Shown piece by piece: positions 25,453 to 33,320 of a stretch of DNA of 49,524 nucleotides. How positions within the stretch are numbered: the stretch's first letter is position 1; every line of letters begins with the position of its first letter. The position numbers and the translations under genes are program-made. The stretch covers positions 1 through 49,524 of the forward strand of contig CAMDLR010000014.1 of NCBI GenBank assembly GCA_945901845.1, given 5' to 3'. The notes beneath the pieces were generated by a model. That model was not told where the DNA came from. It saw only the letters and a program-made list of their open reading frames with translations, and did no database searches. The DNA is from Sediminibacterium ginsengisoli (GTDB lineage: Bacteria > Bacteroidota > Bacteroidia > Chitinophagales > Chitinophagaceae).

Positions 25453-26325
25453 TTATTGATAACCATATTCTTTTAATTGTTGATCATTATCTCTCCACTT
25501 AGGGCGCACTTTTACAAAGAGTTCTAAAAACACTTTTTGTCCTACAAAGGCTTCAATATCCTGTCTGGCCTGGATACCAATTTCACGAATCATCGTCCCA
25601 CGCTCCCCTATAATAATAGCCTTCTGGGTTTCGCGGTGCACGATAATATCGGCCTGAATTTTAATGATATTTTCCTTTTCCTTAAACTCGTTTATAAGTA
25701 CGGCGCTATGGTAAGGAATTTCATCACCATACAAATGGTAAATCTTTTCCCGAATTAGCTCGGCCACAAAAAACTTGGTGGGCATGTCACTCAAATCATC
25801 CTCGTTGTAAAAAGGCATACCCTCGGGTAAAAATGTCAAAATTTCGGCCAAAAGCTTTTGCAAATGCACTTTTTGAAGCGCCGATATCTTTACCATTTTC
25901 TTGCAATAAGCCTTAGCAGCAAAAAACTCGGTAGCCTCAGCTATTTTGCCATTGGCAGCCGCGTCTATCTTGTTAAGCACCACTATGGCTGGCACTTTTA
26001 GCTTGAGGGCTTCGAAAATGGCACTGGTTTCTTCAAAATTATCGTTGGCGTCTACGATTAAAAGGGCTAAATCGGCGTCTTCGAGAGCCGTCTTAACCGC
26101 ACGCATCATACGCTCGTGTAACTTGTAACGTGGATCAATAATACCAGGCGTATCAGAAAAAATGATCTGGTACTCCCCTGGGTTATTTAAAAAAGCCTTA
26201 ATACGGTGTCTGGTGGTTTGTACTTTAGGAGACACAATAGCCATTTTTTCGCCTATAAGGGCGTTGAGCAAGGTACTCTTGCCGGCGTTGGGTCTTCCAA
26301 AAATATTTACAAATCCAGCTTTCAT
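25453..26325 (-). CDS. era: GTPase Era
   Basis: A 290-residue protein opening with MKAGFVNIFGRPNAGKSTLLNAL. Its G1 is GRPNAGKST (10-18), G2 region TTRHRI, G3 DTPGI (about 58-62) and G4 NKID (about 118-121). The C-terminal KH domain (about 200-285) includes IIIGERGTMIREIG, the RNA-binding GxxG loop. Era binds 16S rRNA near the anti-Shine-Dalgarno end and acts in 30S maturation. It lies 68 bases downstream of the tRNA-fMet gene on the same strand, with the tRNA terminator between. Placing era and der together with an initiator tRNA gives a small cluster of translation-start and ribosome-assembly functions. Confidence 0.97.
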   Translation of the reverse strand: MKAGFVNIFGRPNAGKSTLLNALIGEKMAIVSPKVQTTRHRIKAFLNNPGEYQIIFSDTPGIIDPRYKLHERMMRAVKTALEDADLALLIVDANDNFEETSAIFEALKLKVPAIVVLNKIDAAANGKIAEATEFFAAKAYCKKMVKISALQKVHLQKLLAEILTFLPEGMPFYNEDDLSDMPTKFFVAELIREKIYHLYGDEIPYHSAVLINEFKEKENIIKIQADIIVHRETQKAIIIGERGTMIREIGIQARQDIEAFVGQKVFLELFVKVRPKWRDNDQQLKEYGYQ

Positions 26326-26365
26326 TACAACTTATTTATGGCACCTTAAAGGTAGCTACTAAAAG

Positions 26366-26392
26366 AAAAAGACCCCGATTTGAGGTCTTTTT
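26366..26392 (-). terminator. Rho-independent terminator of the tRNA-fMet gene
   Basis: The arms AAAAAGACC (26366-26374) and GGTCTTTTT (26384-26392) form a 9-bp stem with a nine-base loop and a following T-rich run in the reverse direction. It begins only two bases after the tRNA 3' end, so the stem abuts the mature tRNA. Confidence 0.85.
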
Positions 26393-26394
26393 TG

Positions 26395-26466
<72 letters not shown>

Positions 26467-26478
26467 ATATTTGGACGG

Positions 26479-26510
26479 CAAAGGTAACGCTAGACGTCTA
26501 GTTTACCAAA
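26479..26510 (-). promoter_or_regulatory. Promoter of the tRNA-fMet gene
   Basis: On the reverse strand TTTG (26507-26510) is followed after 20 bases by TACCTTTG (26479-26486), the complete Bacteroidota -33/-7 arrangement. Transcription would begin a few bases before the tRNA 5' end. The spacer contains the perfect 12-bp palindrome CTAGACGTCTAG (26490-26501). Confidence 0.72.
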
Positions 26511-26524
26511 TATATTTCAACGAT

Positions 26525-27256
26525 TTATAGCGGTTTAATAGATGAGGCCCCACTAGTTTTGGAGTTAAACATGCTCACCGTTCCTTTATACCTGATATCA
26601 CTAGCACGAGAAATGTTGGCTTTTAGAGATTGATTGATAGTTAATCGAATGCTAGATGCACCTGAAGCTACTACAGCACAATTATCTGTAACAAGGTCCA
26701 GCGACTTTATGGAACAAGCCCCCGAGATGTTAAAGTCTGTTTCTGTGGCCGAACCAGACAAACTAATATTGGAAGCGCCGCTCGCCCCTACTTTTAAGCT
26801 ATTAACTTTTAGCGGCCCCTTAATATCACTGGCTCCTGAAACGCTAACGAGCAACCTATCAGATGTGATAGGGTCCACAAAAGAAACATTACAAGCGCCG
26901 GATACGGCTAACTTTTCCAGATTTTTTATAGTGATGTAAGCTTTTAGTTTATTGTTTTTCCAACTAGACCATCCCCTCCCTTTATATTCAAAACTGATAT
27001 AAAGTACCCCGCCAGCAACATAGGTTTTAATACTCTTTGTGGCCGAAGCATCACTTGCGCTCACACCCACAGCATCTTGGTTTCCTTGCGATATATATAC
27101 ATCAAATGCATCTGATACATTAATAGTGGTAAATCCCGACAGTTTTCGATCCTCGGCAGCACCATCAACAACCATTTTTTTAGTTGTTTGGGCACATGCA
27201 CTTGACAAAATCAGTAGCACAAAAGCTACTAAAACCGATTGTTTCTTAAACATCAT
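26525..27256 (-). CDS. DUF2807 (auto-transporter adhesin head GIN) domain protein
   Basis: The start is taken at MMFKKQSVLV (243 residues), because the in-frame ATGs further upstream would place 16 residues before the signal peptide. The signal peptide ends near SSACAQ (residues 18-23). The mature part starts with KLSGFTTINVSDAFDVYISQG, the DUF2807 opening. It then repeats an S-G-A-x-x-I unit about six times, consistent with a right-handed beta-helix made of short rungs. It is probably periplasmic or surface-exposed; no function is established for the family. It is divergent from the riboswitch-controlled receptor gene and has no same-strand neighbour close by except the tRNA. Confidence 0.83.
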   Translation of the reverse strand: MMFKKQSVLVAFVLLILSSACAQTTKKMVVDGAAEDRKLSGFTTINVSDAFDVYISQGNQDAVGVSASDASATKSIKTYVAGGVLYISFEYKGRGWSSWKNNKLKAYITIKNLEKLAVSGACNVSFVDPITSDRLLVSVSGASDIKGPLKVNSLKVGASGASNISLSGSATETDFNISGACSIKSLDLVTDNCAVVASGASSIRLTINQSLKANISRASDIRYKGTVSMFNSKTSGASSIKPL

Positions 27257-27321
27257 GGGTATTTTTTCGTAAAACGTAAGAGCCAACATAAAGTTACAAC
27301 CCATGGAAAGATTTTTATAAT

Positions 27322-27329
27322 TAGTTTTG
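27322..27329 (+). promoter_or_regulatory. Putative promoter -7 element before the TPP riboswitch
   Basis: TAGTTTTG matches TAnnTTTG exactly. The expected start site, about seven bases downstream, falls right at the beginning of the aptamer. Confidence 0.55.
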
Positions 27330-27336
27330 TGTCAAC

Positions 27337-27418
27337 AATTCCTCGGGGTGCTTATGTTTTGCCATAGGCTGAGAAAATACCCGTAGAACCTGAACAGGGT
27401 AATGCCTGCGAAGGGAAG
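27337..27418 (+). promoter_or_regulatory. TPP (thiamin pyrophosphate) riboswitch, THI element
   Basis: The conserved THI-box blocks are all present in order: CGGGGTGC (27344-27351), GGCTGAGAAAATACCC (27367-27382), GAACCTGAACAGGGTAATGC (27387-27406) and GCGAAGGGAA (27408-27417). P1 can form between TTCCT (27339-27343) and AGGGAA (27412-27417). The aptamer lies 68 bases upstream of the receptor ATG. With TPP bound, expression of the downstream gene is normally reduced. The mechanism here (transcription or translation) is unclear; there is no obvious terminator, but a competing helix is possible (see findings). Confidence 0.95.
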
Positions 27419-27486
27419 GTGTTCACATTTTAGTGCCTCCCATAGCTTTCTCCCTGTTCCCATTTATAAACTTTAAAACAAAAAAG

Positions 27487-29640
27487 ATGAAAAAGTTTTT
27501 GGGAACAATGTTATTGGTAACCGCTTGTCAAACCTTGTTTGCGCAAAGCATACAAAAAGACAGCGTCCAACTCCCCCCTCTAGAAGTAAGAGCCATTAGA
27601 GCTTCCGAAAGAGCGCCCTTTGCCAAACAAAATATAAGCAAGAGCGACATTCAAAAAAACAATGTAGGGCCTGACCTTCCCTTCTTACTCAACCAAACAC
27701 CATCAGTAGTGGTGCAATCAGATGCAGGTAATGGCATTGGTTACACAGGCATCAGAATTAGAGGAACCGATGCTACAAGAATTAATGTAACTATTAATGG
27801 TATTGGTTATAATGATGCAGAAAGTATGGGAACTTTTTTAGTGAACTTACCCGATTTTGCATCATCGGTTAGTAGTATACAAATTCAAAGAGGCGTGGGT
27901 AGTTCTTCCAATGGACCAAGTGCGTTTGGTGCTAGCATTAATTTGTCCACGCACGAACTAAATGAGAAAGCATATTTTAGTGCCAGCAATAGCGCCGGTT
28001 CTTTTGGAACTTTAAAAAATACCATTCAATTTGGTACCGGTCTGATCAATAAATATTTTACTGTTGATGCCAGAGTAAGCAATATTAAAAGTGACGGATA
28101 TATTGATAGAGCCTTTAGTGACTTACGCTCCTACTATGTGAGTGGTGCATATATAAAAGGTAAAACGAGCCTTCGCTTCACTACTTTTTCAGGAAAAGAA
28201 AAAACATACCAGGCATGGTATGGCGTATCTGACAGTGACTTAGAAAATAATAGAACTTTTAATCCAGCTGGTACCGAAAAATCGGGTGAGCCATATAGCA
28301 ATCAAACCGATAATTATACGCAAACACATTACCAATTATTTTTTAATCATCAAGTAGCGCAAAATTTAGATTTGCAAATATCAAGCTATTATACCAAAGG
28401 CGCCGGTTATTATGAAGAATATAAATCAGATCAGGGTTTTTCGAGATATGGTATTCCAGCCATAACTTCAGGTTCCACAGTACATACGAGTTCAGACCTC
28501 GTTAGAAGACGCTGGTTAGATAATGATTTTTACGGTCAAAATATATCGCTTCAATACAAGAAAAACGATGAGGAAATTTCGTTTGGTGGCGGATGGAGCA
28601 CCTATATTGGAAAACATTTTGGAGAAGTTATTTGGGTAGAAAAAGCAAACTCATTTTCTCCTAAAAGATATTACGATTTACCAGCCATAAAAAAAGAAGC
28701 CAATTTATATACAAAATGGCAGCATAGCTGGGCTAGTAATTTTAGCAGCTACATCGATCTTCAATACAGAAATGTTACACATAGGATGGATGGATTCCAA
28801 AACAACCCAACACTTAACATTGATAGAAGTTTTGGATTTTTTAATCCTAAAATTGGATACCAATTCAATAAAAATGGATGGGTACATTATGCGAGCTATG
28901 CCATAGGACACAAAGAACCCAATAGAGATGATTTTGAAGTGGGCGCGGCAACACAACCCAACCGTGAACAATTACAAGACCTAGAAGTAGGGCTCGAAAA
29001 AAGAAATAAAAAAACAACATGGACTGCTAACTTTTACTACATGCACTACAAAGACCAGTTGGTGTTAACAGGAAAAATCAATGATGTGGGCGCATACACC
29101 AGAATGAATGTGCCAAATTCTTACAGACTAGGCATTGAGCTCATGCACACAACGATACTAACGAGTAAATTACAGTTATCTAGCAATATAACGTTTAGCC
29201 GAAATAAAATAAAATCATTTACGGAGTTTATAGACAACTATGATACTGGCAATCAAGATGCCATTACAAGAAACAATACTGACATTGCGTTTTCACCAAA
29301 TTTTATTGCTGCTTCTACCCTTGCGTACAAACCCGTTAAACAGTTTACCATAGAATTGCAAACTAAATGGGTCGGCAAACAATATTTAGACAATAGTACT
29401 TTACAAGAAAGATCATTAGAAGCATTTGCCAATCAAGACATCAGTGGAAGTTACGAGTTTGCAAAAAAAGTAAATCGTTCTTTTTTATTGACAGCAAGGG
29501 TAAATAATATTAGCAACCAACGATACATACCAAATGGTTATAGCTACGCATATGTGTATGGAGGCGAAACTATTATAGCAAATGGCTACTACCCAATGGC
29601 AACCATCAATTATTTAATAGGATTTACTATAAAATTTTAG
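27487..29640 (+). CDS. TonB-dependent outer-membrane receptor, probable thiamin transporter
   Basis: With the start at MKKFLGTMLLVTACQTLFAQ (signal peptide, cleavage near residue 20) the protein is 717 residues; an upstream GTG in the same frame lies within the leader. The plug domain spans about 35-150 and includes QTPSVVVQSDAGNGIGYTGI followed by RIRGTDATRINVTINGI. The 22-strand barrel follows and ends in IGFTIKF, the terminal Phe expected of outer-membrane barrels. Being directly behind a TPP riboswitch, it most likely imports thiamin or a derivative, as experimentally supported for the OMthi receptor of Bacteroides. No pnuT or thiamin kinase gene follows: the gene is alone, and its stop overlaps the convergent rhodanese gene. 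Confidence 0.92.
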   Translation: MKKFLGTMLLVTACQTLFAQSIQKDSVQLPPLEVRAIRASERAPFAKQNISKSDIQKNNVGPDLPFLLNQTPSVVVQSDAGNGIGYTGIRIRGTDATRINVTINGIGYNDAESMGTFLVNLPDFASSVSSIQIQRGVGSSSNGPSAFGASINLSTHELNEKAYFSASNSAGSFGTLKNTIQFGTGLINKYFTVDARVSNIKSDGYIDRAFSDLRSYYVSGAYIKGKTSLRFTTFSGKEKTYQAWYGVSDSDLENNRTFNPAGTEKSGEPYSNQTDNYTQTHYQLFFNHQVAQNLDLQISSYYTKGAGYYEEYKSDQGFSRYGIPAITSGSTVHTSSDLVRRRWLDNDFYGQNISLQYKKNDEEISFGGGWSTYIGKHFGEVIWVEKANSFSPKRYYDLPAIKKEANLYTKWQHSWASNFSSYIDLQYRNVTHRMDGFQNNPTLNIDRSFGFFNPKIGYQFNKNGWVHYASYAIGHKEPNRDDFEVGAATQPNREQLQDLEVGLEKRNKKTTWTANFYYMHYKDQLVLTGKINDVGAYTRMNVPNSYRLGIELMHTTILTSKLQLSSNITFSRNKIKSFTEFIDNYDTGNQDAITRNNTDIAFSPNFIAASTLAYKPVKQFTIELQTKWVGKQYLDNSTLQERSLEAFANQDISGSYEFAKKVNRSFLLTARVNNISNQRYIPNGYSYAYVYGGETIIANGYYPMATINYLIGFTIKF

Positions 29641-29939
29641 AACTTTTCTTTCCAAGCAAGCATGCCGCCTGTTACGTTTACAACGTCTGTAAAGCCCATT
29701 GTTTCTAGCAGTAAGCATGCTTGCCCACTTCTATTACCACTTCTGCAATAGAAGTAAACTTTATGGTTTTTCAGATCTTCAATTTCATCAATTTGCATAC
29801 TTTGAACATGACCAAGTGGCAATAATAATCCGCCAATATTAAATTCGGCGTGCTCATGTGGTTCACGCACATCCACTAAATTAATTTTTTCACCAGCGTC
29901 CAATATTTCTTTAAGCGCTTCTACAGTTATTGTTTGCAT
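29637..29939 (-). CDS. Single-domain rhodanese-like protein
   Basis: A 100-residue protein consisting of one rhodanese domain. It has VDVREPHEHAEFNIGG (about 22-37) and the active-site loop YCRSGNRSG with Cys65. The six-residue loop CRSGNR matches sulfurtransferases of the PspE/GlpE class, which carry sulfane sulfur on cysteine. No signal peptide is visible, so it is cytoplasmic. It lies 11 bases downstream of the PASTA gene and may be co-transcribed with ddl and PASTA. Its stop overlaps the TonB receptor stop by four bases (TTAG). A role in sulfur transfer to thiamin or other cofactors is conceivable but not shown by context. Confidence 0.9.
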   Translation of the reverse strand: MQTITVEALKEILDAGEKINLVDVREPHEHAEFNIGGLLLPLGHVQSMQIDEIEDLKNHKVYFYCRSGNRSGQACLLLETMGFTDVVNVTGGMLAWKEKF

Positions 29940-29950
29940 ATAAAAACTAT

Positions 29951-30790
29951 TTAATTTTTAATTGGTAGGCCGCTAATAGAATCTTTAGGCGGCGGCGTGT
30001 TACTTAAATATAAATCTACCAATTGACCTTGTCTAATTTTATTTGGAATTGGCATTCCTGTTAGTGAGTCTAATCTAGAAGACAAATAACCCGGCGTTTG
30101 CCTAAATATAAAAGATGCAGCCGAATCATTTATAGTTTCTAAAGATAAAACAGATCCAATATTAATACCCTGCAATGAAAGTTGGTTTAATGCTTCTTGA
30201 TAGGTTAACCCCACTAGGTTTGGCATTTCTGTCTCTTCTCCACCCAACCCGGTTCCAATAACCAAACTAATACTGGAACCAAGCGGAATTTTTACGCCTT
30301 GTGCAATAGGTACACCATTATATAATTGATCCAAAACTGCATTTCGCGCAAAATCTGGCTTATATGTGATAGCACCTAGCTTAAGCTGTAAACTTTGCAA
30401 ATACAGCTCGGCACTTTTAAGTGAAAACCCCACAAGTGATGGCATTTCAACTTGTGGAGGCACCATTCGGTTAATGGTTAAATAAATAGTTCGTCCTGCT
30501 TTTACAATTTCATCTGCTTCTGGCGTTTGTCTGATAACAGCAAGTTTAGCAATGCTGTCTACATAAATTGAATCAAGTATCACTACTTCGAATCCTTCCT
30601 TTTCTAATTGTTGCTGTGCGGCAATATAACTTTGCCCAACTACAGAACCCACCTTGGCTGTTTTTCCATAACCTGTAATCCAACCCAGTGATAAAAAAAA
30701 TATAATGAATAAAAGAAAGAGAAACCCAATTCCAATGAGAATGTTTTGCCAAAGCGGCTTTTGCACTATATTTTGTAGTAGGTTTTTCAT
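29951..30790 (-). CDS. PASTA domain protein (membrane-anchored, no kinase domain)
   Basis: A 279-residue protein with a short cytoplasmic N-terminus, one transmembrane helix (about 15-38), then three PASTA repeats at about 44-110, 113-182 and 185-266. The repeat openings are SVVGQSYIAAQQQLEKEGF, MPSLVGFSLKSAELYLQSL and MPNLVGLTYQEALNQLSLQG. PASTA domains bind peptidoglycan or its precursors, and in Gram-positives they are attached to Ser/Thr kinases or PBPs. Here there is no enzymatic domain, as is usual for the Bacteroidota form. It lies six bases after ddl, so it is probably co-expressed with D-Ala-D-Ala synthesis. The precise role is unknown. Confidence 0.9.
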   Translation of the reverse strand: MKNLLQNIVQKPLWQNILIGIGFLFLLFIIFFLSLGWITGYGKTAKVGSVVGQSYIAAQQQLEKEGFEVVILDSIYVDSIAKLAVIRQTPEADEIVKAGRTIYLTINRMVPPQVEMPSLVGFSLKSAELYLQSLQLKLGAITYKPDFARNAVLDQLYNGVPIAQGVKIPLGSSISLVIGTGLGGEETEMPNLVGLTYQEALNQLSLQGINIGSVLSLETINDSAASFIFRQTPGYLSSRLDSLTGMPIPNKIRQGQLVDLYLSNTPPPKDSISGLPIKN

Positions 30791-30796
30791 GCATTT

Positions 30797-31777
30797 TTAA
30801 TTGATCGATTCTTCGATAATAGAAGTATAAAAATCTTGTAAGCTCAGGCCCATTGCCTTTACTTGTTGCGGAATCACACTAGCCGCAGACTGGCCCGGCA
30901 CCGTATTTACCTCTAACATATAAGGCAAGCCTTTTTGTTCATTGTAAATAAAATCGACACGAACCACACCCCTGCAATTTAAAACTTCATATACACGTTT
31001 TGCGGCGGCCTCCAATTGTTCTTGCATGGTGGCATTAATGTTAGCAGGTGTTGTTTCAACACTCTTGCCTTGGTATTTGGCTTCAAAATCAAAAAATTCG
31101 TTGGCTGTTTCAATTTCAGTAATAGGTAATACTTGTAATACCTCTTTTGTTTTAAATATGCCAATGGTGAATTCTCTACCATTAATAAATTCTTCTACCA
31201 GTACTTGCGTATCTTCTTTAAAAGCTTTTTCTAGCGCAGGCGCTAAAGCATCAGCAGTAGTGACCTTACTCATGCCAATACTACTTCCACCGTTATTGGG
31301 TTTTACAAATACAGGTAGTTGCAATTTGGCTAATATATTTTCTGGAGAAACGGGGGTGTGCTTAAATAAGTGTATTGAATTAGCCACCGATATGCCACCA
31401 AATGCCGCCACTGCAACCGTATAACGTTTATTAAAAGTTAATGCAGAAGTAGCCGCATCGCAACTTGTATACGGGAGACCTAACATATCAAAGTAGCCTT
31501 GTAATTTTCCATCTTCGCCGGGCGTTCCATGAATACATAAAAGCACCACATCAAAATTAATTTTACTGCCGCCATCAGTGATAGAAAAATCATCTCTATT
31601 AACTTTTTCAGGCGTGCCATTTTCTGGCGTATACCACCAACCCGTTGGATTGATATCGATTTGATACACTTCAAATTTATTTCGATCTAAATTACCATTT
31701 ACGGTTACAGCACTCTTATAACTAATTTGCGCTTCACCACTTAAACCACCGGTAACCAGTGCTACTTTTTTTTTCAT
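30797..31777 (-). CDS. ddl: D-alanine--D-alanine ligase
   Basis: A 326-residue ATP-grasp enzyme. The N-domain has ALVTGGLSGEAQISYKSA (about 5-22, the substrate-binding Glu). The ATP-grasp core has VFVKPNNGGSSIGMSKV (about 151-167) and VEEFINGREFTIGIF (about 194-208). The C-terminal metal and product site is LEVNTVPGQSAASVIPQQ (about 288-305). It makes the D-Ala-D-Ala dipeptide for peptidoglycan. The usual GG-S-EH pattern near the N-terminus reads GGLSGEAQIS, so Ala-Gln replaces the more common His-Glu context. It is followed by PASTA and rhodanese genes with small gaps and preceded, 24 bases upstream, by the ferredoxin gene. Confidence 0.95.
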   Translation of the reverse strand: MKKKVALVTGGLSGEAQISYKSAVTVNGNLDRNKFEVYQIDINPTGWWYTPENGTPEKVNRDDFSITDGGSKINFDVVLLCIHGTPGEDGKLQGYFDMLGLPYTSCDAATSALTFNKRYTVAVAAFGGISVANSIHLFKHTPVSPENILAKLQLPVFVKPNNGGSSIGMSKVTTADALAPALEKAFKEDTQVLVEEFINGREFTIGIFKTKEVLQVLPITEIETANEFFDFEAKYQGKSVETTPANINATMQEQLEAAAKRVYEVLNCRGVVRVDFIYNEQKGLPYMLEVNTVPGQSAASVIPQQVKAMGLSLQDFYTSIIEESIN

Positions 31778-31801
31778 AAACCCTACACTATTAAAAGAAA
31801 A

Positions 31802-32149
31802 TTAGAGGTGTAGCTTGCCTTTTTTAGAAAGCAATTCTTCTACCGTTTCTTTGTACAACTCATCAGGTACACAACAATCTACAGGACATACCGCAGCACA
31901 TTGTGGTTCTTCATGAAAACCTTGACATTCGGTACATTTATTAGGGGTAATATAATACGTATCAACACTGATTGGAGAAAGTCTGGCATCTGTTGCAACA
32001 GCACTACCATCCATTAATGTGAAACTCCCTTTTACAGAAGTTCCATCAGCGATGGCCCACTCTACCCCACCTTCATAAATTGCGTTATTTGGACACTCGG
32101 GTTCACATGCCCCGCAGTTGATACATTCGTCTGTAATTTTAATAGCCAT
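31802..32149 (-). CDS. 2[4Fe-4S] ferredoxin (Alvin-like)
   Basis: A 115-residue protein with two cluster motifs. [12 protein letters not shown] (about 9-20) supplies CxxCxxCxxxCP. A second motif near 72-91 is [21 protein letters not shown], where eight residues lie between the second and third cysteine (CxxC-x8-CxxxC). That extended spacing and the long central loop identify the Alvin-like type of low-potential ferredoxin. It should be a soluble cytoplasmic electron carrier; the partner is unknown. It is divergent from the LuxC-type acyl-CoA reductase, with facing promoters. It is followed by ddl 24 bases downstream, with no clear terminator between. Confidence 0.93.
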   Translation of the reverse strand: MAIKITDECINCGACEPECPNNAIYEGGVEWAIADGTSVKGSFTLMDGSAVATDARLSPISVDTYYITPNKCTECQGFHEEPQCAAVCPVDCCVPDELYKETVEELLSKKGKLHL

Positions 32150-32179
32150 ATTAAATGGTTTTGTTTGGGTTACTGAATT

Positions 32180-32187
32180 TACATTTG
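32180..32187 (+). promoter_or_regulatory. Putative promoter -7 element of the acyl-CoA reductase gene
   Basis: TACATTTG, an exact TAnnTTTG match, 24 bases before the ATG at 32212. A TTTTG at 32159-32163 could serve as the -33 region, although the 16-base spacing is short. Confidence 0.5.
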
Positions 32188-32193
32188 CAGTAT

Positions 32194-32201
32194 CAAAAAT
32201 A
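32194..32201 (-). promoter_or_regulatory. Putative promoter -7 element of the ferredoxin gene
   Basis: The reverse strand reads TATTTTTG, an exact match, 44 bases before the ferredoxin ATG. It lies only six bases from the forward-strand -7 element, so the two polymerase sites overlap. Confidence 0.5.
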
Positions 32202-32211
32202 CGGCCGACAA

Positions 32212-33207
32212 ATGATTTTACAAGAACGAATTCAAATACTTAACAAATTAAGTGCCTATATGGCCGGAAATGAGCCAGCATGGGCCGAAGCAAAGGAAAG
32301 AGCTGCGCGTGAAAACCCCTGGTTTGCCCCCGAATTTGTAGAAAAGGCTGTGCATTCGATCACAAATAGCTTTTTGGACCCCCAATTGCTAACCAATTGG
32401 GCGGCTCAGTATCATGTTCCAAACCAGCAAAGCCAGCCTAAAAAAGTGGGACTGGTAATGGCCGGCAATATCCCGTTAGTAGGTTTCCACGATTTTTTAT
32501 CGGTGTTTATATCAGGGCATACCGCCGTAATCAAGCCATCTTCAAAAGATGAAATTTTAATAAAACATATTGCCTCGGAACTTATTAAAATGGATGAGCG
32601 TGTTTCGGGCATGGTATTTTTTGCACCACAACTTGCTGGACTCGATGCATACATCGCAACTGGCAGCAATAATAGTAGCCGATATTTTGATTATTATTTT
32701 GGCAAATTTCCAAATATTATAAGACGCAATAGAACATCGGTAGCTATTATAGATGGCACCGAAACAGCCGCAGAGCTTGATGTATTAGCAGATGATATGC
32801 AAACTTATTTTGGCCTTGGTTGTAGAAATGTTACCCAGTTATATGTCCCTACCAACTATGATTTTATACCACTTTTAACGGCGCTAAAAAAATACGAATA
32901 CTACCTAGATTTTCATAAGTACAAGCACAATTATGACTACCACTTGGCGCTCTTAATTATGGGCAATAAATATTATATGAATAACGATTCGCTTGTTTTT
33001 GCCGAAAACGAAAGCCCATTTTCCCCGGTTAGCCAGGTGCATTATCAATTTTACAGTTCACCTGAGAGTTTGAGTCATTTAACCAAAAATACAGATATAC
33101 AGTGCATTGTGGGTCATGGCTATATACCTTTTGGTAAGGCACAAGCCCCCTCTTTAACAGACTATGCCGATGGCACAGACACGCTGGCATTTTTGCAGAC
33201 TTTGTAA
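32212..33207 (+). CDS. Acyl-CoA reductase, LuxC family
   Basis: With the start at [13 protein letters not shown] the protein is 331 residues; an in-frame upstream ATG (32155) lies before the promoter element and is unlikely. It belongs to the LuxC branch of the aldehyde dehydrogenase superfamily. Visible parts are [20 protein letters not shown] (about 79-98), [12 protein letters not shown] (about 104-115), and the active-site segment [15 protein letters not shown] with the nucleophile cysteine near residue 205. It reduces acyl-CoA or an acyl-enzyme to a fatty aldehyde with NAD(P)H. It is shorter than marine LuxC (about 480 residues), as is usual in Bacteroidota. No luciferase or other lux gene is present. 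The divergent ferredoxin suggests a shared regulation or redox link. Confidence 0.85.
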   Translation: MILQERIQILNKLSAYMAGNEPAWAEAKERAARENPWFAPEFVEKAVHSITNSFLDPQLLTNWAAQYHVPNQQSQPKKVGLVMAGNIPLVGFHDFLSVFISGHTAVIKPSSKDEILIKHIASELIKMDERVSGMVFFAPQLAGLDAYIATGSNNSSRYFDYYFGKFPNIIRRNRTSVAIIDGTETAAELDVLADDMQTYFGLGCRNVTQLYVPTNYDFIPLLTALKKYEYYLDFHKYKHNYDYHLALLIMGNKYYMNNDSLVFAENESPFSPVSQVHYQFYSSPESLSHLTKNTDIQCIVGHGYIPFGKAQAPSLTDYADGTDTLAFLQTL

Positions 33208-33320
33208 ACCCTTTGCGTAAAAAAAATGTTAAATAAGACAGGCGGCGTACAGACAAAATTGCAGCTTTGTTTTTTTGTACCATAAAGGCATGTAAATTGT
33301 AGAATCTTTTAAAACAAGTA

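Noticed and set aside
26525..27256. Repeated SGAS-I codons in the DUF2807 gene as a DNA repeat or CRISPR-like array
   Set aside because: The repetition is at protein level with variable DNA, matching a beta-helix; no regular repeat-spacer spacing exists.
31026..31424. A 132-codon forward frame inside ddl
   Set aside because: It is antisense to a gene with all Ddl motifs and has no independent support.
32212..33207. LuxC-type gene as part of a bioluminescence system
   Set aside because: No luxA, luxB, luxD or luxE is present, and short LuxC-family reductases are common in non-luminous Bacteroidota.
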